Source of the DNA: an uncultured Christensenella sp.
GTDB taxonomy: Bacteria; Bacillota; Clostridia; Christensenellales; Borkfalkiaceae
Length of the DNA stretch: 61,159 nucleotides
Direction: 5' to 3'
Assembly (NCBI GenBank): GCA_910585685.1
Contig: CAJUEO010000011.1
Span: 1 to 61,159 of the forward strand
The translations under genes and the position numbers were made by a program. Numbering within the stretch: position 1 is the first letter of the stretch; each line of letters opens with the position of its first letter. Shown here piece after piece: positions 1 to 7,958 of this stretch. The notes under the pieces were generated by a model. The model was not told the DNA's origin. It ran no database searches and was given only the letters and a program-made list of their open reading frames with translations.

Positions 1-50
1 GACCTGCCGGGTATGAACCGGCCGCTATAGACCAACTAAGCTACGTCGCC
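1..50 (-). tRNA. tRNA-Met (elongator, CAT), partial at window edge
   Basis: Read on the minus strand, the sequence begins GGCGACG (acceptor arm), then a D-arm, then the anticodon stem GCCGG/CCGGC enclosing the loop TTCATAC with anticodon CAT. The 3' half (T-arm and acceptor) lies beyond the window start, so the gene is partial. G1 and the lack of initiator hallmarks argue for elongator tRNA-Met. A lysidine-modified tRNA-Ile (CAU) cannot be excluded without the rest of the gene. It lies 26 nt downstream of the initiator tRNA and probably shares its promoter. Confidence 0.85.
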
Positions 51-76
51 ATAAGTCCGCGCTTTGCGCGGAAAAG

Positions 77-154
<78 letters not shown>

Positions 155-176
155 ATTAATGCTATCAAGCTTTATT

Positions 177-205
177 ATTCTATAAGATTCTATAAACTTT
201 GTCAA
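177..205 (-). promoter_or_regulatory. sigma-A promoter of the tRNA-fMet/tRNA-Met unit
   Basis: On the minus strand, TTGACA (200-205) and TAGAAT (177-182) are separated by exactly 17 bp. The -10 box lies about 22 bp upstream of the mature 5' end of tRNA-fMet, a typical leader length for a tRNA operon. Confidence 0.75.
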
Positions 206-243
206 CTGTTTTTGGGGGTATAAAAAAAATTTATTTTAATAAC

Positions 244-272
244 TTGCAAGCGAGATATTTATATGCTATAAT
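244..272 (+). promoter_or_regulatory. promoter of tilS, predicted leaderless
   Basis: TTGCAA (244-249), 17 bp, TATAAT (267-272). The tilS ATG at 280 is only 7 nt beyond the -10 box and there is no Shine-Dalgarno sequence. Transcription is therefore expected to start at or next to the start codon. Confidence 0.7.
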
Positions 273-279
273 CTAATAT

Positions 280-1653
280 ATGGAAATTAATCTTGCCAAA
301 TATAGAGAAATGAAAATCCTTGTCGCAGTTTCAGGTGGCAGGGATTCTATGGCGCTTTTGCACTATCTCTATAACAATGCAGACAAGTTTAATATAAAAT
401 TATCTGTGCTCAATTGTGACCACAAGATACGCGGTGAAGCTTCAATGCGTGACAGCAAATTTGTTTCGGACTGGTGCACAGCTCATAAAATTCCTATTAT
501 AACTTTCGTATGGGACTGTGATTGTGATAAAAGCGAAATGGCGGCGCGCAATTGGCGAAGAGGTTGTTATTTGCAGGCTTTAAAGCCTCAGGTGCTTGCC
601 GACGGAACCAAATGGGAGGGGGTGGACGTTGTGGCTACTGCCCATCACTGTAATGACAACGCCGAAACCGTTCTCTTTAATATATCACGCGGAAGTTCGG
701 TTGCCGGGCTTGTTGGTATTAACGACGTTGAAACCGTCGACGGACTTAAACTTATCCGCCCTTTAATAACTGTGACCCGTGAGCAAATCGACAGCTATAT
801 TAAAGAAAATCAAATTCCATATGTAGAGGACGAAACTAATTATTCCGACGACTATACTCGCAACAAAATAAGGCACAACGTCTTGCCTAATCTCGTAAAA
901 GCTGTTCCCGAAGCTGTTAGCGGCATTTTGCGTCTTTCGAGGCTTGCGGCAGACGACGAGGAGTATTTTGATAAATTAATTGAAAAATTGCGACTTATAA
1001 CAAAGACGCACTTCGGCGCTTTTCTTTTGCACTGTGACGAGAAAGTTGTTTTTAAGCGAGCGGCTGTCAGGGCGTTGAAACTTTGCGGCGTTGACCGCGA
1101 CTATACTTTTGAGCACCTTGAAAGGCTGTTTAATTTGCAATTTTCCGAAATCGGCAAAAAATTTTGTTTTCTGTCAGTAACTGTTTATCAAGACGAAAAG
1201 GGCTTGGCTTTTTGTAAAGACACCTATTTGTCGGAAGAATTGCCACCGCAAAAATTTTTTGATTATTTGGGTAATAAGTCGGGCATATATGGGGGGCAAC
1301 CGCTTATTTTAGGCTCGGAAAATCAAGCTTTCGACTATCAAAAAAGACATTTACACCAAGATTTGCGAGTTTTGAAATTTGATATTTCCGCCATACCTCA
1401 GTCGAGTGTTATCCGCACTATGAAAAGCGGAGACAAATTTAAGAAATTCGGCGGCGGAACAAAGAATTTAGGCGACTTTTTTATCGATAAAAAAATACCC
1501 GTTTATCTTCGTTCACATATACCGTTAATTGCGGTTGGGGCGGACATATTGGCTGTTTTCGGGGTTGAAATATCCGAAAAAGTTAAGATCAGCGACAGTA
1601 CGGATAAAATAATGTACGCCGTATCGGCGGACTATTTAAATATAATAAAATAA
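280..1653 (+). CDS. tilS: tRNA(Ile)-lysidine synthase
   Basis: TilS uses ATP to join lysine to C34 of tRNA-Ile(CAU), so that it reads AUA as isoleucine. The PP-loop ATP-binding motif SGGRDS is at residues 18-23, followed by the N-type ATP pyrophosphatase fold (HHCNDNAET, RPL, TNYSDDYTRNKIRH). The 457-residue length includes the C-terminal domains typical of full-length TilS. It is the first gene of a tightly packed group: hpt follows 21 nt later with a good ribosome-binding site (ACGGAGG). The tilS-hpt pair is conserved in Firmicutes, although the usual ftsH neighbour is absent here. The start is the first ATG and sits just after a -10 box, so the mRNA is probably leaderless. Confidence 0.95.
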   Translation: MEINLAKYREMKILVAVSGGRDSMALLHYLYNNADKFNIKLSVLNCDHKIRGEASMRDSKFVSDWCTAHKIPIITFVWDCDCDKSEMAARNWRRGCYLQALKPQVLADGTKWEGVDVVATAHHCNDNAETVLFNISRGSSVAGLVGINDVETVDGLKLIRPLITVTREQIDSYIKENQIPYVEDETNYSDDYTRNKIRHNVLPNLVKAVPEAVSGILRLSRLAADDEEYFDKLIEKLRLITKTHFGAFLLHCDEKVVFKRAAVRALKLCGVDRDYTFEHLERLFNLQFSEIGKKFCFLSVTVYQDEKGLAFCKDTYLSEELPPQKFFDYLGNKSGIYGGQPLILGSENQAFDYQKRHLHQDLRVLKFDISAIPQSSVIRTMKSGDKFKKFGGGTKNLGDFFIDKKIPVYLRSHIPLIAVGADILAVFGVEISEKVKISDSTDKIMYAVSADYLNIIK

Positions 1654-1674
1654 CATATTTTACGGAGGCTAAAA

Positions 1675-2220
1675 ATGAGTATGCACCCCGATTGTGAGAG
1701 AATTTTGCTCACGGAGGAACAGTTGAGAAATCGCGTCAAGGAGATAGCTCTTGTCGTGGATAAGGAATACGAGGGCAAGCGCCCCTTGGTTGTCGGTATA
1801 TTGAAGGGCAGTATTATCTTCTATGCCGATTTTATAAGGTTTTTATCAATGCCCATAGAGCTTGATTTTATGGCGGTTTCAAGCTACGGTTCGGGTGCCG
1901 TATCCTCGGGTAAGCTCAACATTAAAAAAGATTTGGACAGGGACGTAAAGGGCAGAGACGTAATAATTGTCGAGGACATTATCGACAGCGGCTTTACGCT
2001 TGCCAACCTTAAAGTTCTGCTTTTGGAGCGCGGCGCGGCTTCTGTTAAAATTGTTACGCTTTTAAATAAAGCCGAACGCAGAGAGTACGATATAGCTCCC
2101 GACCAGAATTGTTTCGATATAGAAAACGAGTTTGTGGTGGGATACGGTTTGGACTATAACGAGCAGTACCGTCATTTACCCTACATAGGAATTTTAAAGC
2201 GCAGCGTTTACGAGAAATAG
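1675..2220 (+). CDS. hpt: hypoxanthine phosphoribosyltransferase
   Basis: This enzyme salvages hypoxanthine and guanine to IMP and GMP using PRPP in the cytoplasm. The PRPP-binding loop is the clear motif VIIVEDIIDSGFTL at about residues 97-109. The 181-residue length is normal. The upstream GGAGG sits about 8 nt before the ATG. Cotranscription with tilS is inferred from the short gap and the conserved pairing of the two genes in Firmicutes. Confidence 0.95.
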   Translation: MSMHPDCERILLTEEQLRNRVKEIALVVDKEYEGKRPLVVGILKGSIIFYADFIRFLSMPIELDFMAVSSYGSGAVSSGKLNIKKDLDRDVKGRDVIIVEDIIDSGFTLANLKVLLLERGAASVKIVTLLNKAERREYDIAPDQNCFDIENEFVVGYGLDYNEQYRHLPYIGILKRSVYEK

Positions 2221-2224
2221 TTTT

Positions 2225-3403
2225 ATGGATAAGTTTCTTTTTGTCGACGGAAATGAAATCTGTCTGTACGAGGACGGAAAAGTTTCAAAATTTCCGAGCA
2301 AGTTTATAGAAAATTACAAAGCCAACGCCGAAAACATAGAGCGTTCCAAAAGCTGGAAACACAGCGGAGAAGGCGCGCAATTTCGCGGTGACGTGCGCCC
2401 GAGCGACGGAAAACCGGTTTTTGAAAGTTCGATAAACGGGCTTTTTATTGCCGACGAGGAAAAAGAAATTATCTATTCTTTTGAGATAAACCAGACTTCG
2501 GGCATATACAGAAAGAACCTTGCCGACGAAAAGGGCAGTGAAGCGCATGTAATTACTTCTATTGACAACTCCTTTAAAGACGGCAGCTTCGACGCCCGTT
2601 CGGGAATGTTGGCTCTGTCGGTGCAGCGCAATTTCGTAAATTCGGACATTGCTATTTTCGACGTTGTAAAAGGTGACTATAAGACCGTAACCGACGGTGA
2701 TACGCTCGATAGCGAGCCGTTTATTTCACCCGATAATGCAAATATAATTTACTTTTCTTCGCGAGGTGTGGGCAGGGATTCAAGCGGCAATTTTGCTTGC
2801 TTTTCTCCGTCGTCTATTTACAGGCTCGATTTGGATGCGGTCGAGGCGGTAGAGATAAAATCCGACGAAAAATTTTCATACTTAAAACCTGTCGAATACA
2901 ACGGCAAACTCTACGCTATTAAAACTCCCTGTAAAGAAAAGGGAGAAAATGCGTTATTGGAGATAATTTTAATTCCCTTTCGCATAATTCAGGCTATTGC
3001 CAACTTTGTCAACGTATTTGTGCGAGCGTTTACGGGCAAAAGCCTTGCTTCTGGCGGAAACAACCCGACAAAAGGCAGGGAATACGACAGTAGGCGCGAG
3101 TTTATTAAGGGAAATTTGATAAACGTTGAAAAAGAAATGCAAAAGAACCGTAAAAAGGGCGGTGACTTCGGCTTTATTCCGCTTAGTTGGCAGCTTATCG
3201 AAGTCGAAAGCGGAACAGTTCTAAAAAGCGGCATAGCCGATTACGATATAGCTCAGGATGGCACGATTATCTGTACAAACGGCAAGCATATTTTTGCAAT
3301 CCGCGACGGCAAAACGCAAAAACTTTGCAATACGGAATGTTGCGTTAAGGTAAGTTGCTATCACTCTTCACGAACAAAATCCGATTTATTCGATTTTAGT
3401 TAG
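2225..3403 (+). CDS. uncharacterised protein with possible beta-propeller repeats
   Basis: I do not recognise this 392-residue protein. It starts 5 nt after hpt, so it is probably in the same operon. It has no signal peptide. The first 230 residues contain repeated short beta-strand-like units (for example GLFIADEEKEIIYSFEI, DIAIFDVVKGDYKTV, FISPDNANIIYFSSRG) resembling TolB/WD40-like propeller blades that read out values. At about residues 244-270 an amphipathic or hydrophobic stretch (LEIILIPFRIIQAIANFVNV) interrupts the pattern. It could associate with the membrane or be an insertion in the propeller. The tail returns to strand-like repeats and ends with several cysteines. Function unknown. 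Confidence 0.75.
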   Translation: MDKFLFVDGNEICLYEDGKVSKFPSKFIENYKANAENIERSKSWKHSGEGAQFRGDVRPSDGKPVFESSINGLFIADEEKEIIYSFEINQTSGIYRKNLADEKGSEAHVITSIDNSFKDGSFDARSGMLALSVQRNFVNSDIAIFDVVKGDYKTVTDGDTLDSEPFISPDNANIIYFSSRGVGRDSSGNFACFSPSSIYRLDLDAVEAVEIKSDEKFSYLKPVEYNGKLYAIKTPCKEKGENALLEIILIPFRIIQAIANFVNVFVRAFTGKSLASGGNNPTKGREYDSRREFIKGNLINVEKEMQKNRKKGGDFGFIPLSWQLIEVESGTVLKSGIADYDIAQDGTIICTNGKHIFAIRDGKTQKLCNTECCVKVSCYHSSRTKSDLFDFS

Positions 3404-3412
3404 ATAATATTG

Positions 3413-3441
3413 TTGATATTAAATTTTTTTTGCGTTATACT
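3413..3441 (+). promoter_or_regulatory. promoter of the wzz-like/bioY unit
   Basis: TTGATA (3413-3418), 17 bp, TATACT (3436-3441), about 30 bp before the ATG at 3471, which has a GGAGAAG ribosome-binding site. Confidence 0.6.
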
Positions 3442-3470
3442 AATAATACATAATTTTTACGGAGAAGACG

Positions 3471-4766
3471 ATGCAAGAAGAAACAAAAGGCATAACGATA
3501 GGCGATATTTTCAGAACGATTGCTGTAAAAAAATGGATAACTTTGATAATTGCCGCCGTAATAGCGGTCGGCGTGATACTCTCGATACAGTTCGGTTATA
3601 ACCGTACGCAGGCAAGGTACGTTACCGAGTTTACTATTGTGCTGCCTGACGGATATACGGGTACGTCGGTCTACACCTATCCCGACGGTACGACCTTTCA
3701 CTATACGGATATGATTTCCCGTAAAAATCTTTCGGCGGTTAAAAATTCCAATGAAGAGGAATTTAAGTCAATCGATATTGATAGAATTGTCGAAGACGGC
3801 GATATGAATATCGAAAGAATTGTCGAAACTGTCAGTGAAACTTCTCAAACAACCGAAGTTTATTACAGATTGAGCGTTTCAACCAAATACTTTCACGATT
3901 TTGGCAAAGCGCGCGCATTTTTGTCAAAGCTTGTAAATTATCCTATTGAATACCTCAGCACAATGCAAATCGACAGCGACGTGTTTTTGACTCTTTCAAA
4001 AGAAGCCGAAGACTATGAAAGTCAGATAGAACTTTTGATTTCGCAGCTTGAATACATTAAAGCTCAGTATGAAAATATTATAAAGATTAACGGCGGAAAC
4101 TTTGTCGTCGATGGCAAGACTCTTTCCGCATATAACAATGAAGTTGTTGCGTATTACAATATAAACAGATTAAACGCTTTGCTTGCCGACGTAAGAGATA
4201 AAGGCATATTAAAAAACGAACAGTCGAGAAGCAATTACGTCATTAAAAAAGTAGACGTAAACAGGCAGTTCGATATTGCCAACGAAACGCTTACAAATCT
4301 GCAGACGTCCATAGGTCAGGGCATCGTGGATGCGGCAACCATAAAGGCGCAGTCCGATTTAGTTGCAAGTTTGAATCAGCGTATGCAGGATATAGACAGG
4401 TTTATATTAAGTACCACAGTTGACGAAGAGGGCAACTATGAAAAGGAATATATAAACCCTCAGTATGATAAAATTCAACATTTTACAGACACCTACGAGC
4501 GAGTAGTTGTAGTGGCGTATGAAAAAGCTTCAACCATTTCGTTCAAAGTGGCAAAAGTTGTAACTACCGAAGGCGGAATGGGCATTACAACAAGCGTCTT
4601 GTTGGGCGTTGTTGTCGGTGTAATTATTGCGCTGATTGCCGGATATATAATTGGAAAAGTTACGCTTAAAAAGCGCGCGGCGGTTGTAGAAGCAAACGGC
4701 GCTTCTCAGCCCGTGCAACAACAAACCGAACAGCCCGTTGCAAGTGAAGAAAAAAATAATGAATAA
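3471..4766 (+). CDS. Wzz/chain-length-determinant-like membrane protein
   Basis: The 431-residue protein has a short cytoplasmic N-terminus, a first transmembrane helix at about residues 19-40, a long extracytoplasmic region rich in heptad-like helices (about 160-340), and a second transmembrane helix at about 372-397 followed by a Lys/Gln/Glu-rich tail. This two-helix hairpin is the layout of polysaccharide co-polymerases (Wzz, CapA/YveK type), which set polymer chain length. No glycosyltransferase, polymerase or tyrosine kinase gene lies nearby, so the substrate is unknown. The stop codon overlaps the start of bioY by 8 nt, implying translational coupling to a functionally unrelated gene. 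Confidence 0.7.
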   Translation: MQEETKGITIGDIFRTIAVKKWITLIIAAVIAVGVILSIQFGYNRTQARYVTEFTIVLPDGYTGTSVYTYPDGTTFHYTDMISRKNLSAVKNSNEEEFKSIDIDRIVEDGDMNIERIVETVSETSQTTEVYYRLSVSTKYFHDFGKARAFLSKLVNYPIEYLSTMQIDSDVFLTLSKEAEDYESQIELLISQLEYIKAQYENIIKINGGNFVVDGKTLSAYNNEVVAYYNINRLNALLADVRDKGILKNEQSRSNYVIKKVDVNRQFDIANETLTNLQTSIGQGIVDAATIKAQSDLVASLNQRMQDIDRFILSTTVDEEGNYEKEYINPQYDKIQHFTDTYERVVVVAYEKASTISFKVAKVVTTEGGMGITTSVLLGVVVGVIIALIAGYIIGKVTLKKRAAVVEANGASQPVQQQTEQPVASEEKNNE

Positions 4767-5352
4767 AATTAAAAGAAAGTTTTTGGCGGTCGATATAGCA
4801 GAGTGTTCTATATTTGTTTCGCTAATGATTGCCGCCGCGTTTATAAAGCTTCCTCTTTTTCCGCTGGTGCCGCTTACCTTTCAGACGGTGGTAAGCGTGC
4901 TTTCGGGGCTCTTGCTGGGCTGGAAAAAGGGTGCGGTAAGCATGGCGGTCTACTGTTTTATCGGGCTTATAGGTATCCCTGTTTTTGCTGACGGCGGCGG
5001 AATTTTTTACGTCTTAAAGCCGTCGTTCGGCTACATATTGGGCTTTGTACTCTCTTCTGCCGTTGCCGGACTAATCTCCGGCAGAAACGGACTTCCGCTT
5101 TGGCGGTACATAATAGGCGCGCTTATAGCTTGCCTTGCAGACTATGTTATCGGCATTCCGTATTGTTTGATTGCCGCTAAATTATTGAATGTAACAGATC
5201 TTTTGGGGCTATTTATTACGGGCAACCTTGTGTTTATTCCAAAGGACGCGGCGCTTTGTATAATTGCTGCTGTGCTTGCCTGGCGCGTATTGCCGATAAT
5301 CGACAGGCGCAATAAAAAAATTGCCGCAAAAGACGGTGACGAAACAAAATAA
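4759..5352 (+). CDS. bioY: biotin ECF transporter substrate-binding component BioY
   Basis: BioY is the biotin-binding membrane subunit of an energy-coupling-factor transporter. The protein has about six hydrophobic segments and the family signatures near the first loops (PLFPLVPLTFQTVVSVLSG, then FIGLIGIPVFADGGG and KPSFGYILGF). I chose the ATG at 4759, which overlaps the preceding stop codon, over an in-frame TTG at 4738, giving 197 residues, the usual BioY size. No EcfA/A'/T genes are in the window, so it presumably uses a shared ECF module encoded elsewhere. No BirA operator was seen. Confidence 0.9.
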   Translation: MNKIKRKFLAVDIAECSIFVSLMIAAAFIKLPLFPLVPLTFQTVVSVLSGLLLGWKKGAVSMAVYCFIGLIGIPVFADGGGIFYVLKPSFGYILGFVLSSAVAGLISGRNGLPLWRYIIGALIACLADYVIGIPYCLIAAKLLNVTDLLGLFITGNLVFIPKDAALCIIAAVLAWRVLPIIDRRNKKIAAKDGDETK

Positions 5353-5360
5353 TAGAGGTT

Positions 5361-5392
5361 AAACTGTTATAATTTGTTTTATAACAGTTTTC
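5361..5392 (+). terminator. AT-rich hairpin after bioY
   Basis: A perfect 10-bp inverted repeat AAACTGTTAT / ATAACAGTTT (5361-5370 and 5381-5390) encloses a 10-nt loop and is followed by a short T stretch. The stem is AT-rich, so termination may be weak. Its right arm overlaps the alr -35 region. Confidence 0.45.
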
Positions 5393-5410
5393 TTGAATTA
5401 AGCGTATAAT
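5381..5410 (+). promoter_or_regulatory. promoter of alr, predicted leaderless
   Basis: TATAAT at 5405-5410 lies 6 nt before the alr ATG. ATAACA (5381-5386, four of six matches to consensus) is 18 bp upstream. No Shine-Dalgarno can fit before the start codon. Confidence 0.5.
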
Positions 5411-5416
5411 TTATGT

Positions 5417-6391
5417 ATGCAGAGAACTCTGTCGGTCATAGATTTACGCGCAATAAGGCAAAACGCATTAAAAATAAAAAGCATTTTAAACGGTAAAAAG
5501 TTTTTTGCCGTCGTAAAAGCCGACGCCTATGGACACGGCGCCGAAGAGGTATCAAGATATATCGAGGATATAGTCGACGGATTTTGCGTAGCTATAATCG
5601 ACGAGGGTGTTTCGCTTAGAGTTGCAGGTATTTCAAAGCCGATACTTGTCTTTGCGCCGCCGCTCGATATGTCGGACGCGCTTCGGGCAAGGTATTATTC
5701 TCTTGACGTCACGGTGTCTACTATAGAAAGCGCAAGGCTTTCAAAGGGCAATTTTTGCCATATAAAAGTCAATACGGGTATGAACCGTTCTGGTTGTAAC
5801 CTCTCTTTTTTAAAGACGTTGCTTGCAGAGCTTGACTTATCCTATGTGCGCGGCGTTTATTCTCATATGTACGCGCCCGAAAGCTCGGCGGACAGCAAAA
5901 AGCAGTTGTCGCTTTTCAACAGTGCGGAAGAAATTGTAAAATCAGTTTGTCCTCATGCGTTTTCTCACTTTGCGGCAAGCGGCGGAATTTTGCGCGGCGG
6001 CGATTTTTTAAAGGACGGAGCAAGGTGTGGAATTCTTTTATACGGCTATGCCCCCACGGGTTTCGAGCGTACGGGGTTTAAACCTGCGCTTAAAGTCTAT
6101 GCAAAGCGCACTCAGGTGACAAACTTTATAGGCGGCGGTATAGGTTATAACCGCGCCACAAAAAATTACGGCAATTTGTCCGTGTATCGCTTGGGCTATG
6201 CCGACGGCTTTTCAAGAATTGTGCCTCTCGGTGAAAAAACTTTGTGTATGGATGCGTTTGTAAGGGACGGAGGCGGCAAAGACCTTCTTGTGTTTTCCGA
6301 TGCGGACGAATATGCAAGGCGCGTGGGCACAATTTCGTACGAGGTGCTTTGCAGCGTAACAAGGCGTTCGCAGCGCGAATATTTGAGATAA
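5417..6391 (+). CDS. alr: alanine racemase
   Basis: This PLP enzyme interconverts L- and D-alanine for peptidoglycan. The PLP lysine lies in AVVKADAYGHG (Lys34) and the catalytic tyrosine in LGYADG (about residue 261). The C-terminal beta domain carries the substrate-side motif LCMDA. At 324 residues it is shorter than the usual 360-390, mainly through short loops, but both catalytic motifs are present. It heads a packed run: the next gene begins 1 nt after its stop. An earlier in-frame start is excluded by the -10 box position. An ATG at 5413 is out of frame. Confidence 0.92.
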   Translation: MQRTLSVIDLRAIRQNALKIKSILNGKKFFAVVKADAYGHGAEEVSRYIEDIVDGFCVAIIDEGVSLRVAGISKPILVFAPPLDMSDALRARYYSLDVTVSTIESARLSKGNFCHIKVNTGMNRSGCNLSFLKTLLAELDLSYVRGVYSHMYAPESSADSKKQLSLFNSAEEIVKSVCPHAFSHFAASGGILRGGDFLKDGARCGILLYGYAPTGFERTGFKPALKVYAKRTQVTNFIGGGIGYNRATKNYGNLSVYRLGYADGFSRIVPLGEKTLCMDAFVRDGGGKDLLVFSDADEYARRVGTISYEVLCSVTRRSQREYLR

Positions 6392-6392
6392 T

Positions 6393-6932
6393 ATGACTAA
6401 ATCCGACCTTCGTTTAAAACTTAAAGAAGCAAGAAAAAATTTTAATTCTGCCGACCGCGAGCGCGCCGACAGAAGCATATATAACTTATTTTTCGAAAAG
6501 TTTATACGCGAGCAAAGCTTTTTTATATATAACAGCTTCAATTTCGAGGTGGATACAAAGCAGATAATTTCGCGCCTTGTTTTTCTTGGAAAGCAGGTTT
6601 TATTGCCAAGGGTCGAGGGTGAAAATATTATTCCCGTGCCGTTTTCAACAACCGAAATAGGTGCGTTCGGCATAGAGGAACCCGAGGGACAAGCCTTTTC
6701 GGGAGATATAGACGTTGCGGTAGTTCCCTTGCTTGCCGTAAATTCCAAAGGTTACAGAACGGGTTACGGCGGAGGTTATTACGACAGATATCTTAAAACC
6801 TCCTCGGCTTATAAAGTCGGGCTGGGTTACTTTTTTCAGATTGAAGAGTTTGAAAACGACGATTGGGACGTTCGACTTGATTGTCTTATAACCGAAAGGG
6901 GAATAATTTATTTTGACAGAGATAAAAAATGA
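6393..6932 (+). CDS. 5-formyltetrahydrofolate cyclo-ligase
   Basis: This enzyme converts 5-formyl-THF to 5,10-methenyl-THF using ATP. The family fingerprint GYGGGYYDRYL is at about residues 128-138, preceded by the usual PLLAVN region. The 179-residue length is typical. Its ATGA overlap with rsmD suggests coupled translation. Confidence 0.9.
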   Translation: MTKSDLRLKLKEARKNFNSADRERADRSIYNLFFEKFIREQSFFIYNSFNFEVDTKQIISRLVFLGKQVLLPRVEGENIIPVPFSTTEIGAFGIEEPEGQAFSGDIDVAVVPLLAVNSKGYRTGYGGGYYDRYLKTSSAYKVGLGYFFQIEEFENDDWDVRLDCLITERGIIYFDRDKK

Positions 6933-7468
6933 GAATTATAAGCGGAAAATACAGAGGGCTTAAACTTGCCGAGTTCGAGGGTGAGGACGTGCGTCCGACT
7001 GCCGACAGGGTAAAAGAAAGCCTTTTTAATATACTTTACGGGCAAATTTCAGGCGCGCGCGTTCTCGACTTGTTTTGCGGAAGCGGCAACCTCGGTATTG
7101 AAAGTTTGTCGCGCGGCGCTTCGTTTGTTCATTTCAACGATAAATCGGCGGCAAGCATAGGGCTTTTGAAAAAGAATTTGGCTAAATTGAAAGCCGAAAA
7201 TTACGCAATTACCAACTACGATTTTTCGCGCTGTCTGTCTGACTCGGACAAGTTTGATATTATTTTTATCGATCCGCCTTACAGGCTTTCGGTCGGTATC
7301 GAGGCACTTGAACTTGTTTCAAAAAATCAACTTTTAAGCGAAGGCGGAATTGCGGTTTTCGAGCGCGACCGCGCGTTTGACAGCCAAATTTCGGGGCTAA
7401 AAAAGTTTGACGAGCGCAAATACGGCAAAACGTTTTTAACGTTTTTTTGCGCCGAAGGGGAGGAGTAA
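6929..7468 (+). CDS. rsmD: 16S rRNA (guanine(966)-N2)-methyltransferase RsmD
   Basis: RsmD methylates G966 of 16S rRNA using SAM. Visible motifs are the N-terminal MRIISGKYRGLKL, the conserved RPTADRVKESLFNIL, the SAM-binding motif VLDLFCGSGNLGIE (about residues 45-58), and the catalytic DPPY at 115-118. The 179-residue length is normal. Together with coaD it forms the ylbH-ylbI pair known from Bacillus. Confidence 0.95.
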   Translation: MRIISGKYRGLKLAEFEGEDVRPTADRVKESLFNILYGQISGARVLDLFCGSGNLGIESLSRGASFVHFNDKSAASIGLLKKNLAKLKAENYAITNYDFSRCLSDSDKFDIIFIDPPYRLSVGIEALELVSKNQLLSEGGIAVFERDRAFDSQISGLKKFDERKYGKTFLTFFCAEGEE

Positions 7469-7469
7469 A

Positions 7470-7958
7470 ATGAAGAAGTGCGTTTTTTCGGGTACGTTCG
7501 ACCCACCCACGCGCGGACACGAACAAATTATTAAAACCTGTCTCGAAATATTTGACGAAGTGGTTGTAGCGCTTATGCTAAATCCGCAAAAGACCCCATG
7601 CCTTAGCGAGGAAGAGCGCATATTTTTACTTAAAAAAATGTTTGAAAATGATAACAGAGTAAAGGTTAAAGCTTTCCGCGGTGCGGCAGTGGACGTTTTG
7701 GAAAGCGAAAACACTCGCTTTTACGTTCGCGGCGTAAGAAATACCGTCGATTTCGAGTATGAAAACAGCGATTTTTTTGCAAGTAAAAAGTTGAAAGAGG
7801 ACATTGTCGTCATATATATTCCGTCCGAGCAGGGCAATTTGCATATAAGTTCGTCGCTTATACGCAACTCGGCAAAGTTCAATAAGACGTATGACGAGTA
7901 CATTCCCGAGGCAATAGCCGCGGATTTGAGAAAAATTTTGGAGAAGAAGTATGTTTGA
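7470..7958 (+). CDS. coaD: phosphopantetheine adenylyltransferase
   Basis: CoaD catalyses the penultimate step of coenzyme A synthesis, 4'-phosphopantetheine plus ATP to dephospho-CoA. The nucleotidyltransferase motif is FSGTFDPPTRGH (about residues 6-17), with the T-x-G-H variant of HxGH, and the second motif ISSSLIR lies near residue 130. The 162 residues match the family. A strong GGGGAGGAG precedes the ATG, and the 3' end overlaps the next gene by 8 nt. Confidence 0.95.
   Translation: MKKCVFSGTFDPPTRGHEQIIKTCLEIFDEVVVALMLNPQKTPCLSEEERIFLLKKMFENDNRVKVKAFRGAAVDVLESENTRFYVRGVRNTVDFEYENSDFFASKKLKEDIVVIYIPSEQGNLHISSSLIRNSAKFNKTYDEYIPEAIAADLRKILEKKYV

Noticed and set aside
5361..5410. XRE-type operator (TAACAG half-sites) in the bioY-alr gap
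   Set aside because: The half-sites have the opposite orientation and a different spacing from the three repeats at 23211-23290, and are better explained by the hairpin.
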